Origin: Bacteroides caecigallinarum | GTDB taxonomy: Bacteria; Bacteroidota; Bacteroidia; Bacteroidales; Bacteroidaceae | Direction: 5' to 3' | Assembly: GCF_016901995.1 (NCBI RefSeq) | Contig: NZ_JACJLE010000041.1 | Location: 1-39,345, forward strand | DNA length: 39,345 bases | In this document: one piece after another, positions 1-8,664 of the stretch | Position numbering within the stretch: the first letter of the stretch is position 1 | How the letters are laid out: each line of letters opens with the position of its first letter | The notes under the pieces: model-generated | Database searches by the model: none | The model's input: the letters and a program-made list of their open reading frames with translations, nothing else | Told to the model about the DNA's origin: nothing | Translations under genes and position numbers: made by a program

Positions 1-2
1 AG

Positions 3-116
3 ATAGAGAGCAAGGACTATGCCCTGCCTTTCGAATGTGACGGAAGGAAGCTGGTGAAAGTGGGTGTGAACTTCAGCTATGAGAAGAGGAATGTGGAGAG
101 GTGGATTGTTAAATAA
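3..116 (+). CDS. C-terminal end of AAA-ATPase/PD-(D/E)XK nuclease family protein (partial)
   Basis: The frame is open from the left edge to TAA at 114-116 and gives 37 residues. The tail includes KVGVNFSYEKRNVERW, which resembles the last strand and helix of the C-terminal nuclease domain (PDDEXK_9 / DUF1703 type) of the multicopy Bacteroidales AAA-ATPase-like proteins, where a 'vGvsFs..kRni..W' ending is usual. The rest lies outside the window, so it is unknown whether the gene is intact. No function can be shown from this fragment; the assignment rests only on the tail motif. Confidence 0.5.
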   Translation: MESKDYALPFECDGRKLVKVGVNFSYEKRNVERWIVK

Positions 117-192
117 GAGTTGTCAGTTTTTAGTTGTTTGGACAGGGTGACCAGTTACAATTTGACTAATTTTCCTTCATTGTGCGACGAAT

Positions 193-744
193 TTGGTTAG
201 ATTGCAAAATAACATTATATTTGCAGGTACAGCATCAAATAGAAATGTTTATCTGCAGTTCCCGTATTTCACTAAGGAACTCGGAGAATGTGAAACTTTA
301 TATGACAAACTTATTTATACTCTTAAAAATATGCAACATTGGAACAGAATGCCTGACGCGCTGAAAGAACAGGTGTTTAACAGACTGAATGAACTTGCGG
401 CAGTGGCAAATCTTTCGCTGGAAGACCGTATAGCGTATGACAAAGCTTTGGACAGATATAGAGTGAGCCGGATTGTGGAAGAAGATGCAAGGGAAGCCGG
501 ATGGAAAAAAGGAATTGAGGAAGGTAGAGCGAAAGGCATAGCCGAAGGTAGAGCCGAAGGCATAGCTGAAGGTAGAGCTGAAGGTAGAGCGGAAGGTAGA
601 GCGGAAGGCATAACAGAAGGCATAACTAGAGGTGTAACTGAAGAAAGAATAAGAAATGCCCGCACTATGAAAGAAATAGGGATTCCTATGGAACAAATAG
701 TAAAGGTGACCGGACTGACTGAAACTGAAATTGAAGAATTATAG
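193..744 (+). pseudogene. Rpn/PD-(D/E)XK family transposase-like nuclease, N-terminally truncated remnant
   Basis: The only start available is TTG at 193, and convincing family similarity begins near residue 20 (YLQFPYFTKELGECET). The remaining part (YDKLIYTLKNM, MPDALKEQVFNRL, LSLEDRIAYDKAL) matches the C-terminal half of the Rpn recombination-promoting nuclease / putative transposase family, which in Bacteroidales is about 300 residues. The N-terminal PD-(D/E)XK catalytic half, with the Asp and ExK residues, is missing. The C-terminal third is a low-complexity tract of four-residue repeats (EGRA/EGIA), followed by a small helical tail (MKEIGIPMEQIVKVTGLTETEIEEL) like those appended to many members. 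The product is therefore probably catalytically dead or not made. The alternative, a functional short protein, is less likely because no good start or promoter was seen. Confidence 0.6.
511..642 (+). repeat. 12-bp tandem repeat inside the Rpn remnant (11 units)
   Basis: Eleven consecutive 12-base units, mainly GGTAGAGCNGAA and GGCATAGCNGAA, encode Glu-Gly-Arg-Ala / Glu-Gly-Ile-Ala tetrapeptides. Units differ by a few substitutions but have no indels, so the frame is kept. Such tracts are typical of this nuclease family and can change copy number by slippage. Confidence 0.85.
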
Positions 745-765
745 ATTTCAGTTTAACTTTATAAA

Positions 766-1149
766 TCATTGGTTCGGTAATATTATATCTTCCAGCGCTT
801 TTCTGACATACCCCATCTGCATATCACGGGGCTTGAGTATTTCTCCATCGTACTGGAGCAAATCTATATCTAAAGGTACAATGCTTGTGGACTTGGAATC
901 TGATCCGCGTCCGCAGGCTTTTTCTATTTCCTTGAAGCGGTGTTTCAACTCGGATATGCCCATGCTGGTGGTGAAGACGGCGGCGCGGTTGTGATAGTCG
1001 GGGACGGGGACGGAAACGCCTTCGGCAGGGGTGACAACGGTTTCGCCCCAGAGAATGTCGGGGAAAAGGGTTGAGAGGGTTTCAACAGCCTTTGTGATAT
1101 TGAAGGATGGGTTGTGATTTGACCCGATACATATGATACAAGTTTTCAT
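766..1149 (-). CDS. folK: HPPK-like protein (2-amino-4-hydroxy-6-hydroxymethyldihydropteridine diphosphokinase family)
   Basis: 127 residues. The start was set at MKTCIICIGSN because the Gly-Ser-Asn turn of HPPK must lie just after the first strand; upstream in-frame codons look like leader. HPPK transfers pyrophosphate from ATP to 6-hydroxymethyl-dihydropterin in cytoplasmic folate synthesis. Visible family features are GSN (residues 9-11), ELKHRFKEIEKACGR, and VPLDIDLLQYDG in place of the usual PR-x-(I/L)DLDIL metal-binding motif. The two acidic residues (DID) are kept, but the canonical Arg before them is not seen, and the protein is shorter than usual (about 160). It could be a working but divergent FolK or an HPPK-fold protein with another role. 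It is divergent from the M16 gene; its 3' end faces the Rpn remnant. Confidence 0.65.
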   Translation of the reverse strand: MKTCIICIGSNHNPSFNITKAVETLSTLFPDILWGETVVTPAEGVSVPVPDYHNRAAVFTTSMGISELKHRFKEIEKACGRGSDSKSTSIVPLDIDLLQYDGEILKPRDMQMGYVRKALEDIILPNQ

Positions 1150-1260
1150 TTTTGACAGCGGTTCTGGAAAGGTATTGTATTCTTTTGCATTATTTTGCAT
1201 ACAAATTTATGAATTTCTTCGTAATTTTGCATATCAATGAATCAATTATAAATTTCGAAA

Positions 1261-2541
1261 GTGGACAGAAGAACTATACCGGCTATCGACTGTATAGCCG
1301 ATTTCAATATAAAAAGACCGGTAAAGAAAATCATGCCTAACGGTGTGGCTCTCAACATCATAGATACCGGAATGGAGGACGTGATAAGACTGGATCTGGT
1401 GATTGGCAGCGGACAGCTGGACCAGAGTTTCCCGCTACAGGCCATGATGACAAACAGGATGCTCAGGGAGGGTACAAGGAAGATGACTTCGGCTGAAATA
1501 GCCGAGAAACTGGACTTCTACGGGGCATGGCTGGACTTGTCGTCGTCGGTGAACAGCGGATTCATCACTCTTTATTCGCTGGGAAAATTCTTTGAGAAGA
1601 CTATCGGGGTGCTGGCGCAGATGGTGAAGGAGCCTGTGTTTCCTGAAAGGGAACTGAGGATTGTGACGGAAGCCAACAAGCAGATGTATCTGGTGAACGC
1701 TCAGAGGGTGGAGGTGATGGCGAGAAAAAGGCTTAACAAGGAGCTGTTCGGACCGGAACATCCGCTGGGCAGATTTGCAGAGACGGAGGACTACGAGAGG
1801 CTGTCGGTGGAGATGCTGAAGGATTTCTACAGGGAGAACTACTACTCGGACAACTGTACGATGTTCGTGGCCGGAAGGGTTACGGACAGGGTGCTGAAGT
1901 GCATTGAGGAGCATTTCGGGGATACTCCATGGGGCGAGAACAGAAAGAAGACCAATCCTGTGATGCCGGAACCGAGGGGGGCCGTGCAGAAGAGGGTGAC
2001 TGTGGAGAAAAAGGACGGAATGCAGAGCTCGGTGAAGATCGGGTGCCTGCTGCCGGACAGAAAGCATGAGGATTTCCTGGACCTGAAGGTGATGAACACT
2101 ATTATGGGAGGATACTTCGGAAGCAGGCTGATGAAGAACATCAGGGAGGACAAGGGTTATACCTACGGCATAGGTTCGGGAATAGTGTCGTATCCGGGAC
2201 TGAGCATGCTGGTGATAAGCACGGAGACGGGCAACGAGTATGTGGAGAGCGTTATAAAAGAGGTGAAGGCAGAGACGGACAGGCTGAAGAGTACGCTTGC
2301 CGACAGGGATGAACTGAACATGGTGAAGAACTATATGATGGGGGACATCTGCAGGGCTTACGAGAACGCGCTGTCGATAACGGAGGCGTGGATTTATGTG
2401 CATACTGCCGGTACGGACGAGAATTTCTTCGACAGATCCGTGGAGTCGATAAAGAATATAACGGAGAAAAGGATTATGGAGCTGGCGGAAAAGTATCTGG
2501 ACTGGAACGGAATGGTCGAGATAGTGGCGGGCAATGTTTAA
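1261..2541 (+). CDS. M16 family peptidase homologue, apparently non-catalytic
   Basis: 426 residues from a GTG start (MDRRTIPAIDC). A -7-like TAATTTTG at 1222-1229 supports transcription just upstream. M16 (pitrilysin/processing-peptidase) proteins have two similar domains. Here the N-terminal half has the family context (VIGSGQLDQ...MLREGT, residues about 48-72), but the zinc site HxxEH is replaced by residues without the two His and the Glu (AMMTNR). The C-terminal half keeps the conserved GGYFGSRLMKNIREDKGYTYG segment near residue 285. This pattern fits the inactive partner of a two-subunit M16 enzyme. No signal peptide is visible, and no active partner lies in the window. The MORN gene starts 22 bases after the stop, so the two are probably co-transcribed. 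Confidence 0.85.
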   Translation: MDRRTIPAIDCIADFNIKRPVKKIMPNGVALNIIDTGMEDVIRLDLVIGSGQLDQSFPLQAMMTNRMLREGTRKMTSAEIAEKLDFYGAWLDLSSSVNSGFITLYSLGKFFEKTIGVLAQMVKEPVFPERELRIVTEANKQMYLVNAQRVEVMARKRLNKELFGPEHPLGRFAETEDYERLSVEMLKDFYRENYYSDNCTMFVAGRVTDRVLKCIEEHFGDTPWGENRKKTNPVMPEPRGAVQKRVTVEKKDGMQSSVKIGCLLPDRKHEDFLDLKVMNTIMGGYFGSRLMKNIREDKGYTYGIGSGIVSYPGLSMLVISTETGNEYVESVIKEVKAETDRLKSTLADRDELNMVKNYMMGDICRAYENALSITEAWIYVHTAGTDENFFDRSVESIKNITEKRIMELAEKYLDWNGMVEIVAGNV

Positions 2542-2563
2542 TTTTCAAAAGAAAGGAAGGATT

Positions 2564-3688
2564 ATGAATTTGAGAATATACGGGTTGGCTGTGTGTGTGA
2601 TGATGGCGTGCGGAATGGCGGAAGCACAACTGGCCGTGGGATACTATAAGTTTAAGAACGGGGCGGAATATTCTGGACAGCTGAAAAGGAGAAAACCGAA
2701 CGGCATGGGAAGGACGGTGTATCCGAACGGCGACATGTACGAAGGTGAATATACCAAAGGCAAAAGGAATGGTGAGGGCACGATGATGCTGAACATAGGC
2801 GAAAGGTATATAGGAGAATGGAGCGAGGACATGAAGCAGGGACAGGGCACTTACTACTTTGCGAACAACAACATGTACAAGGGTACGTGGATGGAGGACA
2901 TGCAGGAGGGTGAAGGTGTGATGGACTACTTCAACGGAGACATATATACGGGAACGTGGAGCAGAAGCAAAAGAAACGGACTGGGGAAATATGTCTGGAC
3001 AGGAGGAGCCGTGTATGAGGGGGAATGGAGAAACGACCTGAAGGACGGAAAAGGAAAAATGACCTGGGAAGACGGGTCGAAATACGAAGGGGAATGGAGA
3101 GACGGATTCAGACATGGCAAGGGTACGTTTACTTATACGAACGGCGACAAATATACCGGAGAGTGGAAGGATGACATGCAGGACGGAAAAGGTGTGTATT
3201 ACTTCCACAACGGGGAGAGATATGAGGGTGAATATGCCAACGGAGAGAGAACCGGAAGGGGCGTTTATACGTACCCGAACGGGGATACTTACGAGGGTGA
3301 GTTCAACAATGGCAAACAGGAAGGAAAGGGTACGTTCAAATGGGCGAACGGTGCCGTATATACCGGGGAATGGAAGGAAAACGAAAGGAACGGTTACGGC
3401 AAGTATGTCTGGGCGAACGGCGACATATACGAAGGCAACTGGAAGAACAACATGGCCGAAGGAAAAGGCAAGTTGAAAATGACTGATGGCTCGGTATATA
3501 CGGGTGACTTCGTGAGAGGAAAGGAACACGGAAAGGGCGTGCTGACTGAAAAGGACGGAACGGTGTTCGAAGGTGAATTCAAGAACGGCAAAAAAGACGG
3601 GGAATTCATAGAAAAGGATGCCGGAGGAAAAGTCATCAGAAAAGGAACTTTTAAGAATGGAAGGCTACTGGATGACAAAAAAATGTAA
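2564..3688 (+). CDS. exported MORN-repeat protein
   Basis: 374 residues. ATG 2564 is preferred over the in-frame ATG at 2534 because it directly begins a signal peptide (MNLRIYGLAVCVMMACGMAEA, cleavage probably after AEA) and follows a purine-rich AAAGGAAGG. The mature part is 14 MORN repeats of exactly 23 residues (Y-x-G-x-W/Y...N/D-G-x-G...N-G-x-x), plus a fifteenth partial unit ending in GTFKNGRLLDDKKM. MORN repeats form elongated beta-hairpin ladders that in other systems bind lipids or act as scaffolds; bacterial exported members are poorly understood. It likely acts in the periplasm. Its position between an M16 homologue and the branching enzyme gives no direct functional clue. The start is less certain than the family. 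Confidence 0.9.
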   Translation: MNLRIYGLAVCVMMACGMAEAQLAVGYYKFKNGAEYSGQLKRRKPNGMGRTVYPNGDMYEGEYTKGKRNGEGTMMLNIGERYIGEWSEDMKQGQGTYYFANNNMYKGTWMEDMQEGEGVMDYFNGDIYTGTWSRSKRNGLGKYVWTGGAVYEGEWRNDLKDGKGKMTWEDGSKYEGEWRDGFRHGKGTFTYTNGDKYTGEWKDDMQDGKGVYYFHNGERYEGEYANGERTGRGVYTYPNGDTYEGEFNNGKQEGKGTFKWANGAVYTGEWKENERNGYGKYVWANGDIYEGNWKNNMAEGKGKLKMTDGSVYTGDFVRGKEHGKGVLTEKDGTVFEGEFKNGKKDGEFIEKDAGGKVIRKGTFKNGRLLDDKKM

Positions 3689-3757
3689 AATCATAACAAA
3701 AAGGAGGGCTTTCGGGCTTTTTTTTTTAGTTTTTTTTCTTTCCTTGAAAAATTAATG

Positions 3758-3799
3758 TATTTTTGTAGGTAGGGAGGTCAGATTTCAACGGACTGACCT
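3758..3799 (+). promoter_or_regulatory. -7-like box and 7-bp dyad in the glgB leader
   Basis: TATTTTTG (3758-3765) fits the Bacteroides -7 box; no clean -33 is seen. Just downstream AGGTCAG (3775-3781) and CTGACCT (3793-3799) form a perfect inverted repeat with an 11-base loop, positioned in the probable 5' UTR 33 bases before the start. It could be a small leader hairpin or an operator. Confidence 0.4.
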
Positions 3800-3831
3800 A
3801 AAAACTCACGAACTTAAAAACTTAAATAATT

Positions 3832-5856
3832 ATGGACAAAGTCTTGAACATTATTAAAAATGACCCGTGGTTGGAACCATATGCAGACGCCATTAACGGA
3901 AGACACGAAATGGTGATAAGAAAAGAAAAGGAACTGACTAAAAGATGCTCTCTGGAAGAATTCGCATCAGGACATTTATATTTCGGCTTACATAAGATCA
4001 AAGAGGGGAAAGAGACTAAATGGGTACTGAGGGAATGGGCCCCGAATGCCACTGCCATATATCTGGTGGGTGACTTCAACGGATGGAAGGAGACACCGGA
4101 ATATAAACTGAACAAAATCAAGAAAACCGAAAACTGGGAAATAGAACTGCCGGGAAAGGCCATGAAACATGGCGACCTGTTCAAACTGAAAGTGTATTGG
4201 AGCAACGGATGCGGAGAACGTATCCCTGCATGGGCCACAAGAGTGGTGCAGGACGAAAATACAAAGATTTTCAGCGCTCAGGTGTGGGATCCGGCTAAAC
4301 CATATAAATTCAAAAAGAAAGTATTCATCCCTAATGTGGGACCGCTGATGATTTACGAATGCCATATAGGTATGGCTCAGGATGCGGAAAAGGTGGGTAC
4401 GTACAACGAATTCAGAGAAAACATATTGCCTAGAATTGCGAAGGACGGATATAACTGCATACAGATTATGGCGATACAGGAACATCCGTACTACGGCAGC
4501 TTCGGATATCATGTGTCGAGCTTCTTCGCTCCGTCGTCAAGATTCGGTACACCGGACGAACTGAAACAGCTTATCGACACTGCTCACCAGATGGGCATCG
4601 CGGTGATTATGGATATTGTGCACTCGCATGCGGTGAAGAATGAGGTGGAAGGCCTGGGCAACTTTGCTGGTGATCCGAACCAGTATTTCTATCAGGGGGA
4701 CAGAAGGGAACACCCGGCGTGGGACTCGCTGTGCTTCGACTACGGAAAGAACCAGGTGATGCACTTCCTGCTTTCAAACTGCAAGTACTGGATGGAGGAA
4801 TTCAAGTTCGACGGCTTCAGATTTGACGGCGTGACTTCGATGCTGTACTACAGCCACGGACTGGGAGAAGCGTTCTGCAACTATGGTGACTACTACAACG
4901 GTCATCAGGATGACAATGCCATCTGCTATCTGACTTTGGCTAACAAGCTTATACATTCCATAAATCCCAGGGCTATCACTATAGCCGAGGAGGTTTCGGG
5001 TATGCCGGGACTGGCTGCTCCGTTTGAGGACGGCGGTTACGGATTCGACTACAGAATGGCGATGAACATTCCTGACTACTGGATAAAGATTATCAAGGAG
5101 AGAAGGGATGAGGACTGGAAACCGTCGAGCATGTTCTGGGAGGTGACAAACAGAAGAAAGGACGAGAAGACTATCTCTTACTGCGAAAGCCACGACCAGG
5201 CGCTGGTGGGCGACAAGACTATCATCTTCAGACTGTGTGACGCGGATATGTACTGGCACTTCAAGAAGGGTGACGAGAACGGAGTGATACAGAGGGGTAT
5301 GGCTCTGCACAAGATGATAAGACTGCTGACGGCTTCGACTATCAACGGCGGTTACCTGAACTTCATGGGTAATGAATTCGGTCATCCGGAATGGATTGAC
5401 TTCCCGAGAGACGGTAACGGATGGTCGTACAAATATGCAAGAAGACAGTGGAACCTGGTGGATAACAAGGAGTTGTGCTATCACTATTTGGGTGATTTCG
5501 ACCAGAAGATGGTGGAAACTATCAGAAGCGTGAAGAACATACAGAAGACTGACGTGGTGGAAATATGGCACAACGACGGCGATCAGGTGCTGGCGTACAG
5601 AAGAAAGGATCTGATTTTCGTATTCAACTTCAGCCCGACAAGATCGTTCACCGACTACGGATTCCTGGTGCCTAAAGGCTCGTACAAGGTGGTGCTGAAC
5701 ACTGACAGCAAGGATTTCGGTGGATTCGGTTTCAACGATGACAGCATAACTCACTTTACATGCGCCGATCCGATGTATGCAAAGGAAAAGAAGGAATGGC
5801 TGAAACTTTATCTGCCTGCAAGAACTGCAGTGGTGCTGAAAAGAGTTAAGAATTGA
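3832..5856 (+). CDS. glgB: 1,4-alpha-glucan branching enzyme, eukaryote-type (GH13_8)
   Basis: 674 residues. The enzyme cuts alpha-1,4 glucan chains and rejoins them as alpha-1,6 branches during glycogen synthesis in the cytoplasm. An N-terminal CBM48-like beta-sandwich (about residues 60-155, LREWAPNATAIYLVGDFNGW) precedes the GH13 barrel. Conserved regions are DIVHSH (region I), GFRFDGVTSM with nucleophile Asp332, AEEVSGMPG with acid/base Glu386 and ESHDQA with transition-state Asp455, followed by a C-terminal beta domain. The GFRFDGVTSM and ESHDQALVGDKT wording is that of the eukaryotic-type subfamily rather than the E. coli GlgB subfamily, as known for Bacteroides. The next gene begins two bases after its stop, implying an operon. 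Confidence 0.95.
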   Translation: MDKVLNIIKNDPWLEPYADAINGRHEMVIRKEKELTKRCSLEEFASGHLYFGLHKIKEGKETKWVLREWAPNATAIYLVGDFNGWKETPEYKLNKIKKTENWEIELPGKAMKHGDLFKLKVYWSNGCGERIPAWATRVVQDENTKIFSAQVWDPAKPYKFKKKVFIPNVGPLMIYECHIGMAQDAEKVGTYNEFRENILPRIAKDGYNCIQIMAIQEHPYYGSFGYHVSSFFAPSSRFGTPDELKQLIDTAHQMGIAVIMDIVHSHAVKNEVEGLGNFAGDPNQYFYQGDRREHPAWDSLCFDYGKNQVMHFLLSNCKYWMEEFKFDGFRFDGVTSMLYYSHGLGEAFCNYGDYYNGHQDDNAICYLTLANKLIHSINPRAITIAEEVSGMPGLAAPFEDGGYGFDYRMAMNIPDYWIKIIKERRDEDWKPSSMFWEVTNRRKDEKTISYCESHDQALVGDKTIIFRLCDADMYWHFKKGDENGVIQRGMALHKMIRLLTASTINGGYLNFMGNEFGHPEWIDFPRDGNGWSYKYARRQWNLVDNKELCYHYLGDFDQKMVETIRSVKNIQKTDVVEIWHNDGDQVLAYRRKDLIFVFNFSPTRSFTDYGFLVPKGSYKVVLNTDSKDFGGFGFNDDSITHFTCADPMYAKEKKEWLKLYLPARTAVVLKRVKN

Positions 5857-5858
5857 TT

Positions 5859-7031
5859 ATGGGATACAACAGTAATTACGGTTACAGGAAATATAACAGA
5901 ACTGCCGCACGCCTGACTAATCTGGTGTGCGGCGGGCTGTTCATTATATTTGCAACTGTTTATCTGGGGTATTTCCAAAAGGACTTGCTGGAGGCTATAC
6001 ATTATTCGATGTCGCACGGCTACAAGGAATTCAATATAGTGCCGGCAACAATAATCATCATTACCATCCTGCTGATAATGAGGTGGGGACTGAACCTGCT
6101 AATGAGGCTCAGGGGAAGAGTGAGCGCACTGGCTTATCTGCCGTCGTTTCTGGGACTGGTGACGATGACGGGATTCGGAAGAAATCTGTATATGGAGGGG
6201 TTCTCATATGCCTGGTGGTGGGTGATGCCTGTGGCCACGGTTCTGTTCGTGGTGGCGGTGGTGATGATAAGGAAGGTGCTGAGAATACCGAAAAGCCATG
6301 GCACTGACCTGCAGCAGTCGATGATATGGAACATCGCACTGATGCTGCTGATGTCGGTGGGAACATTGTGTCTGGGAAACACGGACAGGTTTCTGCACAA
6401 CGAACTGAGAATGGAGAACCTGATGGCGAAGGACATGAACGAAAAGGCGCTGAAATGTGCCGCAAAGTCGCTGAGAACCACAAGGACGCTCACGGCTCTG
6501 AGGATGCTAGCCATGACTAAAGAGGGGAAAACGGGGGAACTGCTGTTCGAATATCCGCAATACTATAAATCCGACGGGATGTTCTTCGACAACGACTCGA
6601 GCAAGACCCTGAGATATACGAACGACTCGGTGTATGCTCTGATAGGCGAAAGGCCTGCTCCGGGGGAAAGGAGAATGGAGTATCTGAAAAGGATGGCATA
6701 CAAGGGGGACAGCTGCTACAATGCGAGACTGTATTATCTGGCGGGACTTATGCTGCAGAAGGATATGGACGGATTTGCAAAGGCTGTGGCGGACTTCAGG
6801 ATTAAGGGGGACTCGCTGACAAGATATTTCAAGGAGGCTGCCATAATGTATAAGGAGAAAAATCCGCAGTGGAGCTTCGAGATTGAAGACAAGGACAGCA
6901 CCTGCCACAAACTGATGGAGAGATACAGGTACAGGCAGATGGATACCTACAAATCGAAGGACGAGGAAAGAAACAGGATGAGAATGGAATTCGGAAATAC
7001 ATTCAGATGGTATTATGACTATCAGGAATAA
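5859..7031 (+). CDS. membrane protein with cytosolic/periplasmic helical domain (DUF6057-like)
   Basis: 390 residues. ATG 5859 lies two bases after the glgB stop; an in-frame TTG at 5853 overlaps that stop and is less likely. Five hydrophobic segments are visible in the first half (about residues 19-40, 63-84, 88-108, 112-133 and 147-169). The second half is hydrophilic and helical, with a run like NEKALKCAAKSLRTTRTLTALRML and LLFEYPQYYKSDGM, reminiscent of helical-repeat (TPR-like) proteins and of what I recall for the Bacteroidales family DUF6057. No catalytic motif is recognised. Tight coupling to glgB is the only context; function unknown. A terminator follows at 7040. Confidence 0.7.
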   Translation: MGYNSNYGYRKYNRTAARLTNLVCGGLFIIFATVYLGYFQKDLLEAIHYSMSHGYKEFNIVPATIIIITILLIMRWGLNLLMRLRGRVSALAYLPSFLGLVTMTGFGRNLYMEGFSYAWWWVMPVATVLFVVAVVMIRKVLRIPKSHGTDLQQSMIWNIALMLLMSVGTLCLGNTDRFLHNELRMENLMAKDMNEKALKCAAKSLRTTRTLTALRMLAMTKEGKTGELLFEYPQYYKSDGMFFDNDSSKTLRYTNDSVYALIGERPAPGERRMEYLKRMAYKGDSCYNARLYYLAGLMLQKDMDGFAKAVADFRIKGDSLTRYFKEAAIMYKEKNPQWSFEIEDKDSTCHKLMERYRYRQMDTYKSKDEERNRMRMEFGNTFRWYYDYQE

Positions 7032-7039
7032 CTTTTTTG

Positions 7040-7069
7040 GCGTACTGTGGGATACTGTACGCTTTTTTT
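7040..7069 (+). terminator. rho-independent-type terminator after the glgB operon
   Basis: GCGTAC (7040-7045) pairs with GTACGC (7057-7062) and is followed directly by a run of seven T. It separates the glgB/membrane-protein unit from proS. Confidence 0.65.
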
Positions 7070-7071
7070 AT

Positions 7072-7079
7072 TAATTTTG
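7072..7079 (+). promoter_or_regulatory. -7 box for proS
   Basis: TAATTTTG fits TAnnTTTG and lies 31 bases before the proS ATG, immediately after the upstream terminator. No strong -33 element was found. Confidence 0.5.
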
Positions 7080-7110
7080 CACACTCATAAAACAAATTAT
7101 AAAAATAGCT

Positions 7111-8601
7111 ATGGCTAAAGAACTGAAAGAACTGACCAAAAGAAGTGAAAACTATTCACAATGGTATAATGACCTGGTGGTCAAGGCGGACCTGGCTGAA
7201 CAGTCGCCTGTGAGAGGATGTATGGTGATAAAACCTTACGGATATGCCATCTGGGAAAAAATGCAGAGACAGCTGGATGACATGTTCAAGGCAACAGGAC
7301 ATGTGAACGCATATTTCCCGCTGCTCATCCCTAAATCATACCTGAGCAGGGAGGCTGAACACGTAGAAGGTTTTGCTAAGGAATGTGCTGTAGTGACACA
7401 TTACAGACTGAAAAATGCCGAAGACGGATCGGGAGTGATTGTTGATCCGAACGCGAAACTGGAAGAGGAACTTATCATCAGACCGACTTCGGAAACTATC
7501 ATATGGAGTACTTACAAGAACTGGATCAACTCGTACAGAGACCTGCCTATCCTGTGTAACCAGTGGGCGAACGTAATGAGATGGGAGATGCGTACACGTC
7601 TGTTCCTGCGTACTGCGGAATTCCTGTGGCAGGAAGGTCACACTGCTCACGCTACTAGAGAAGAGGCTGAAGCTGAAGCTCAGAAGATGCTGCACGTGTA
7701 TGGCGACTTTGCCGAGAAATTCATGGCTGTGCCTGTTATCAAGGGTGTGAAATCGGCCAACGAACGTTTTGCGGGTGCGCTTGACACTTACACTATTGAA
7801 GGTCTGATGCAGGACGGTAAGGCACTGCAGTGCGGTACTTCTCACTTCCTGGGACAGAACTTCGCGAAGGCATTCAACGTGCAGTTTGTGGATAAGAACA
7901 ACAAGCTGGATTATGTTTGGGCTACTTCATGGGGTGTATCTACACGTCTGATGGGTGCGCTTATCATGACTCACTCTGATGACAACGGTCTGGTACTTCC
8001 TCCGCATCTGGCTCCTATACAGGTGGTTATCGTTCCTATCTACAAGAACGAGGAACAGCTGAACCAGATAAACGAGAAAGTTGACGGCATCGTGAACAAG
8101 CTGAGAAGCATGGGTATCTCTGTGAAATATGACAACGCCGACAACAAGCGTCCGGGATTCAAATTCGCTGACTACGAGCTGAAGGGTGTGCCTGTGAGAC
8201 TGGTAATGGGCGGACGCGACCTGGAAAACAATACTATGGAGGTTATGCGTCGTGATACTCTGGAGAAAGAAACCCGTTCATGCGACGGCATAGAGGAATA
8301 TGTAAAGAACCTGCTTGAGGACATCCAGAACAATATCTACCAGAAGGCTCTGAAATTCAGAAACGAACATATCGTGAAGGTGGATACTTATGATGAGTTC
8401 AAGGAACAGATTGAAAAGGGTGGATTCATCCTGGCTCACTGGGACGGTACTACAGAAACTGAGGAACGCATCAAGGAAGAGACTAAGGCTACTATCAGAT
8501 GCCTGCCTTTCGAAGCTGACGAGGAAAGCCTGACTCCGGGTGTGGATATGGTGACAGGAAAGCCTTCGGCAAGAAGAGTGTTGTTCGCGAGAGCGTATTG
8601 A
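7111..8601 (+). CDS. proS: prolyl-tRNA synthetase, archaeal/eukaryotic type
   Basis: 496 residues. It charges tRNA-Pro with proline in the cytoplasm. The short class II form without the bacterial editing insertion is indicated by the length and by signature stretches: [17 protein letters not shown] near the N-terminus, RPTSETIIW (motif 2 region), [12 protein letters not shown], and [12 protein letters not shown] followed by [11 protein letters not shown] (motif 3 region). The anticodon-binding domain starts near IQVVIVPIY, and the C-terminal extra domain ends in [10 protein letters not shown], where the C-terminal Tyr is typical of this type. It stands as a single transcription unit between its own -7 box and a strong terminator. 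Confidence 0.96.
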   Translation: MAKELKELTKRSENYSQWYNDLVVKADLAEQSPVRGCMVIKPYGYAIWEKMQRQLDDMFKATGHVNAYFPLLIPKSYLSREAEHVEGFAKECAVVTHYRLKNAEDGSGVIVDPNAKLEEELIIRPTSETIIWSTYKNWINSYRDLPILCNQWANVMRWEMRTRLFLRTAEFLWQEGHTAHATREEAEAEAQKMLHVYGDFAEKFMAVPVIKGVKSANERFAGALDTYTIEGLMQDGKALQCGTSHFLGQNFAKAFNVQFVDKNNKLDYVWATSWGVSTRLMGALIMTHSDDNGLVLPPHLAPIQVVIVPIYKNEEQLNQINEKVDGIVNKLRSMGISVKYDNADNKRPGFKFADYELKGVPVRLVMGGRDLENNTMEVMRRDTLEKETRSCDGIEEYVKNLLEDIQNNIYQKALKFRNEHIVKVDTYDEFKEQIEKGGFILAHWDGTTETEERIKEETKATIRCLPFEADEESLTPGVDMVTGKPSARRVLFARAY

Positions 8602-8620
8602 TTGGAGAAAATACTACAAA

Positions 8621-8656
8621 TAACGGCGTGTGCACAAAAAGGTGTTCACGCCGTTA
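8621..8656. terminator. bidirectional terminator between proS and the DUF234 ATPase
   Basis: TAACGGCGTG (8621-8630) pairs perfectly with CACGCCGTTA (8647-8656) around a 16-base loop. It lies between convergent genes (proS ends 8601, the ATPase ends 8665), so it can serve both. The flanking T-runs are short. Confidence 0.7.
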
Positions 8657-8664
8657 TTATAGTA

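Noticed and set aside
2474..3529. 351-codon open frame antisense to the MORN gene, and similar long antisense frames opposite the M16 and branching enzyme genes
   Set aside because: They arise from the repeat structure and G-rich codon use of the sense genes; the translations are low-complexity Phe/Pro/His-rich and have no domain-like pattern.
3699..3740. Terminator after the MORN gene
   Set aside because: There is a long T-tract, but the preceding AAGGAGGGCTTTCGGGCTT does not form a good stem.
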